A stretch of DNA of 23,804 nucleotides from CAIUPE01 sp046092445 (GTDB lineage: Bacteria > Pseudomonadota > Alphaproteobacteria > Rhizobiales > Beijerinckiaceae), in NCBI GenBank assembly GCA_046092445.1, contig JBJTDR010000091.1, forward strand, positions 1 through 23,804, read 5' to 3'. How positions within the stretch are numbered: position 1 is the first letter of the stretch; each line of letters begins with the position of its first letter. Positions 22,452-23,804 of this stretch are shown here, piece by piece. The notes below the pieces were generated by a model that searched no databases, had not been told where the DNA came from, and saw nothing but the letters and a program-made list of their open reading frames with translations. The position numbers and the translations under genes were made by a program.

Positions 22452-23804
22452 TTATGCCTTGATCCTTGCCGAAGTCGGATCATACATCGGCTTCAGCGAA
22501 ACCCTTGCCGGAATGCGTCGACCTGCAACTTCGATCTCATATTTCCCTGCCAGAACATCTTCCAGTTTTGCCGCGTATTCCGTGCCTACATAGCCGAGGC
22601 CTACAGCGCCACCCAGCGTGTAGCCAAACATCGCCGAGGTAATGCGCGAGATAATTTTGCCGTTCATCCAGATCGGCTCGTCATGGTACATCATTACATT
22701 CGGATCATCGATCACGAACTGGGCAAGACGGCGGGTGATGCCTTGCTCCTTCTGGCGCAGCAATGCGTCGAGGCCGATGAAGCCACCTTGCTTGTTCCAC
22801 GCGATACAGAAGCCGAGGCCCGCTTCGAGTGGCGTATCCTCAGGCGTAATATCATGGCTCCAATGCCGATAGGCTTTCTCGATGCGTAGGCTGTTCATGG
22901 CATGATAACCGGCGTGTTTCAGGCCGTGGGCTGCGCCCTTTGCGACGATGACATCATAGACCACAACTGCAAATTCCGACGGGATGTAGAGCTCGTAGCC
23001 GAGCTCGCCGACATAGGTGATGCGCGTGGCGCGGATTCGCGCGGGACCAACTTCGATTTCGCGACTCGTACCAAAGGGGAACGCTGAATTCGAGACATCA
23101 TCCGGGGTCAGAGATTGCAGAAGCGCGCGGGAATTTGGCCCCATCAGGGCAATCGTTGACGTTCCGGAGGTGACATCGACAACGGCGACTGCTTCATCGT
23201 CACGGATCGCGTTTTCGAGGTGGCGGCGGTCGTGTAATTGGGTCGCAGCAGCGGTGACAACGAGATATTCGTTCTGGCTGATCCGTGTTGCGGTGAGATC
23301 AGCTTCGATTCCACCTTTGTCATTACACCATTGTGTATAAACGACCTTGCCGTTTGCCACGTCCACCTCGTTGACCGAGACGCGGTTCAAGAGCTTCATC
23401 GCATCTCGGCCTTTAACTGTGAATTTGGCAAAGGTGCTTTGATCGAACAGGCCCACTGTCTCGCGCACAGCTTGGCATTCTTCGCGTGAATTTTCGAACC
23501 AGTTCGGTTTGCCGAAAGTGTATTCATATTTCGGTTCTTGGCCGGGCCTTGCAAACCAATTCGGGCGTTCCCACCCGGCTACTTCGCCAAAGCATGCACC
23601 TGCAGTCGTGATACGATCGTGCAAAGCGGTTTTACGCACGCCGCGCGAGGTTTCATACTGCTTGAACGGCCAGTGCATCGCATAGAGAAGACCCAGGGCT
23701 TCTGACACGCGGGGGATCAGAAAGTGCTTGGTGTTCTGGTGAGGATAGAGGCGGTTGATGTCCACGTCCCAGAGGTCAAACGGCGGTTCGCCCTCAGTGA
23801 TCCA
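22452..23804 (-). CDS. Dimethylglycine/sarcosine dehydrogenase-like FAD protein with GcvT domain, C-terminal part
   Basis: 450 residues are visible; the frame stays open to the right edge, so the N-terminal FAD-binding domain is outside the window. The seen part starts with the end of the oxidoreductase, with WITEGEPPFDLWDVDINR, and a FAD_oxidase-C linker (KYEYTFGKPNWF). The GcvT-like tetrahydrofolate domain follows: DQSTFAKFTVKG, LMGPNSRALLQSLT, YVGELGYELYIPSEF, and LRIEKAYRHWSHDITPEDTPLEAGLGF. The family oxidises N-methyl groups and transfers the one-carbon unit to tetrahydrofolate. The window end at 23804 is not the true start. It precedes the enolase gene by 3 bp, so the three probably form one operon. 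The actual substrate may differ from dimethylglycine. Confidence 0.88.
   Translation of the reverse strand, partial: WITEGEPPFDLWDVDINRLYPHQNTKHFLIPRVSEALGLLYAMHWPFKQYETSRGVRKTALHDRITTAGACFGEVAGWERPNWFARPGQEPKYEYTFGKPNWFENSREECQAVRETVGLFDQSTFAKFTVKGRDAMKLLNRVSVNEVDVANGKVVYTQWCNDKGGIEADLTATRISQNEYLVVTAAATQLHDRRHLENAIRDDEAVAVVDVTSGTSTIALMGPNSRALLQSLTPDDVSNSAFPFGTSREIEVGPARIRATRITYVGELGYELYIPSEFAVVVYDVIVAKGAAHGLKHAGYHAMNSLRIEKAYRHWSHDITPEDTPLEAGLGFCIAWNKQGGFIGLDALLRQKEQGITRRLAQFVIDDPNVMMYHDEPIWMNGKIISRITSAMFGYTLGGAVGLGYVGTEYAAKLEDVLAGKYEIEVAGRRIPARVSLKPMYDPTSARIKA

Overview
The window looks like a piece of an alphaproteobacterial chromosome. The support is the rplU-rpmA-(GNAT)-obgE-proB-proA gene set and order, a fused CysN-CysC sulfate-activation enzyme, moderately high GC with strong codon-position bias, and protein wording typical of Hyphomicrobiales and related orders. 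I cannot name a genus. Both ends cut through genes: proA on the left, and an FAD oxidoreductase with a GcvT-type domain on the right.

Region 1 (1-2636, minus) is the housekeeping run obgE-proB-proA, with stop/start overlaps at both junctions. Region 2 (2969-7253, plus) is a tight four-gene glycan cassette: two GT-B glycosyltransferases, an FkbM methyltransferase and a PAPS-dependent sulfotransferase. It lies in the opposite orientation between obgE and the rest of the ribosomal-protein cluster. Region 3 (7325-9469, minus) is rplU-rpmA, then a GNAT acetyltransferase and an exported DUF3833 protein. A strong hairpin terminator and a nested inverted-repeat structure separate rpmA from the GNAT gene, and a 28-bp tandem repeat next to a terminator-like hairpin lies upstream of rplU.

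Region 4 (9749-10074) holds a tRNA-Ser(CGA) gene followed by about 170 bp packed with inverted repeats and a T-arm-like partial duplicate. Region 5 (10096-14731) is a second glycan region: an FkbM methyltransferase and a WaaE/KdtX-like GT2 enzyme on the minus strand, an EamA transporter, and a long GT4 enzyme on the plus strand. Region 6 (14961-16729, plus) is a translationally coupled pair, a membrane fatty-acid desaturase and a PhnD-like binding protein without a signal peptide. Region 7 (16817-20316) has cysD-cysNC (ATP sulfurylase and APS kinase, making PAPS) on the minus strand, with a divergent DUF6165 gene. Region 8 (20321-end, minus) is a catabolic-looking operon: an FAD/GcvT dehydrogenase, an enolase-superfamily protein lacking the first canonical metal-ligand Asp, and a 3-hydroxyisobutyrate-dehydrogenase-like enzyme.

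The main functional idea is that CysD and CysNC make PAPS, the sulfotransferase uses it, and the surrounding glycosyltransferases and FkbM methyltransferases build and decorate the acceptor, giving a sulfated, methylated surface glycan. This is inferred from gene content. No polymerase, flippase, Wzc or ABC exporter is visible here. The best unexplained nucleic-acid structures are the rpmA-GNAT intergenic RNA, the repeat and hairpin upstream of rplU, and the repeat-rich tRNA-Ser flank.
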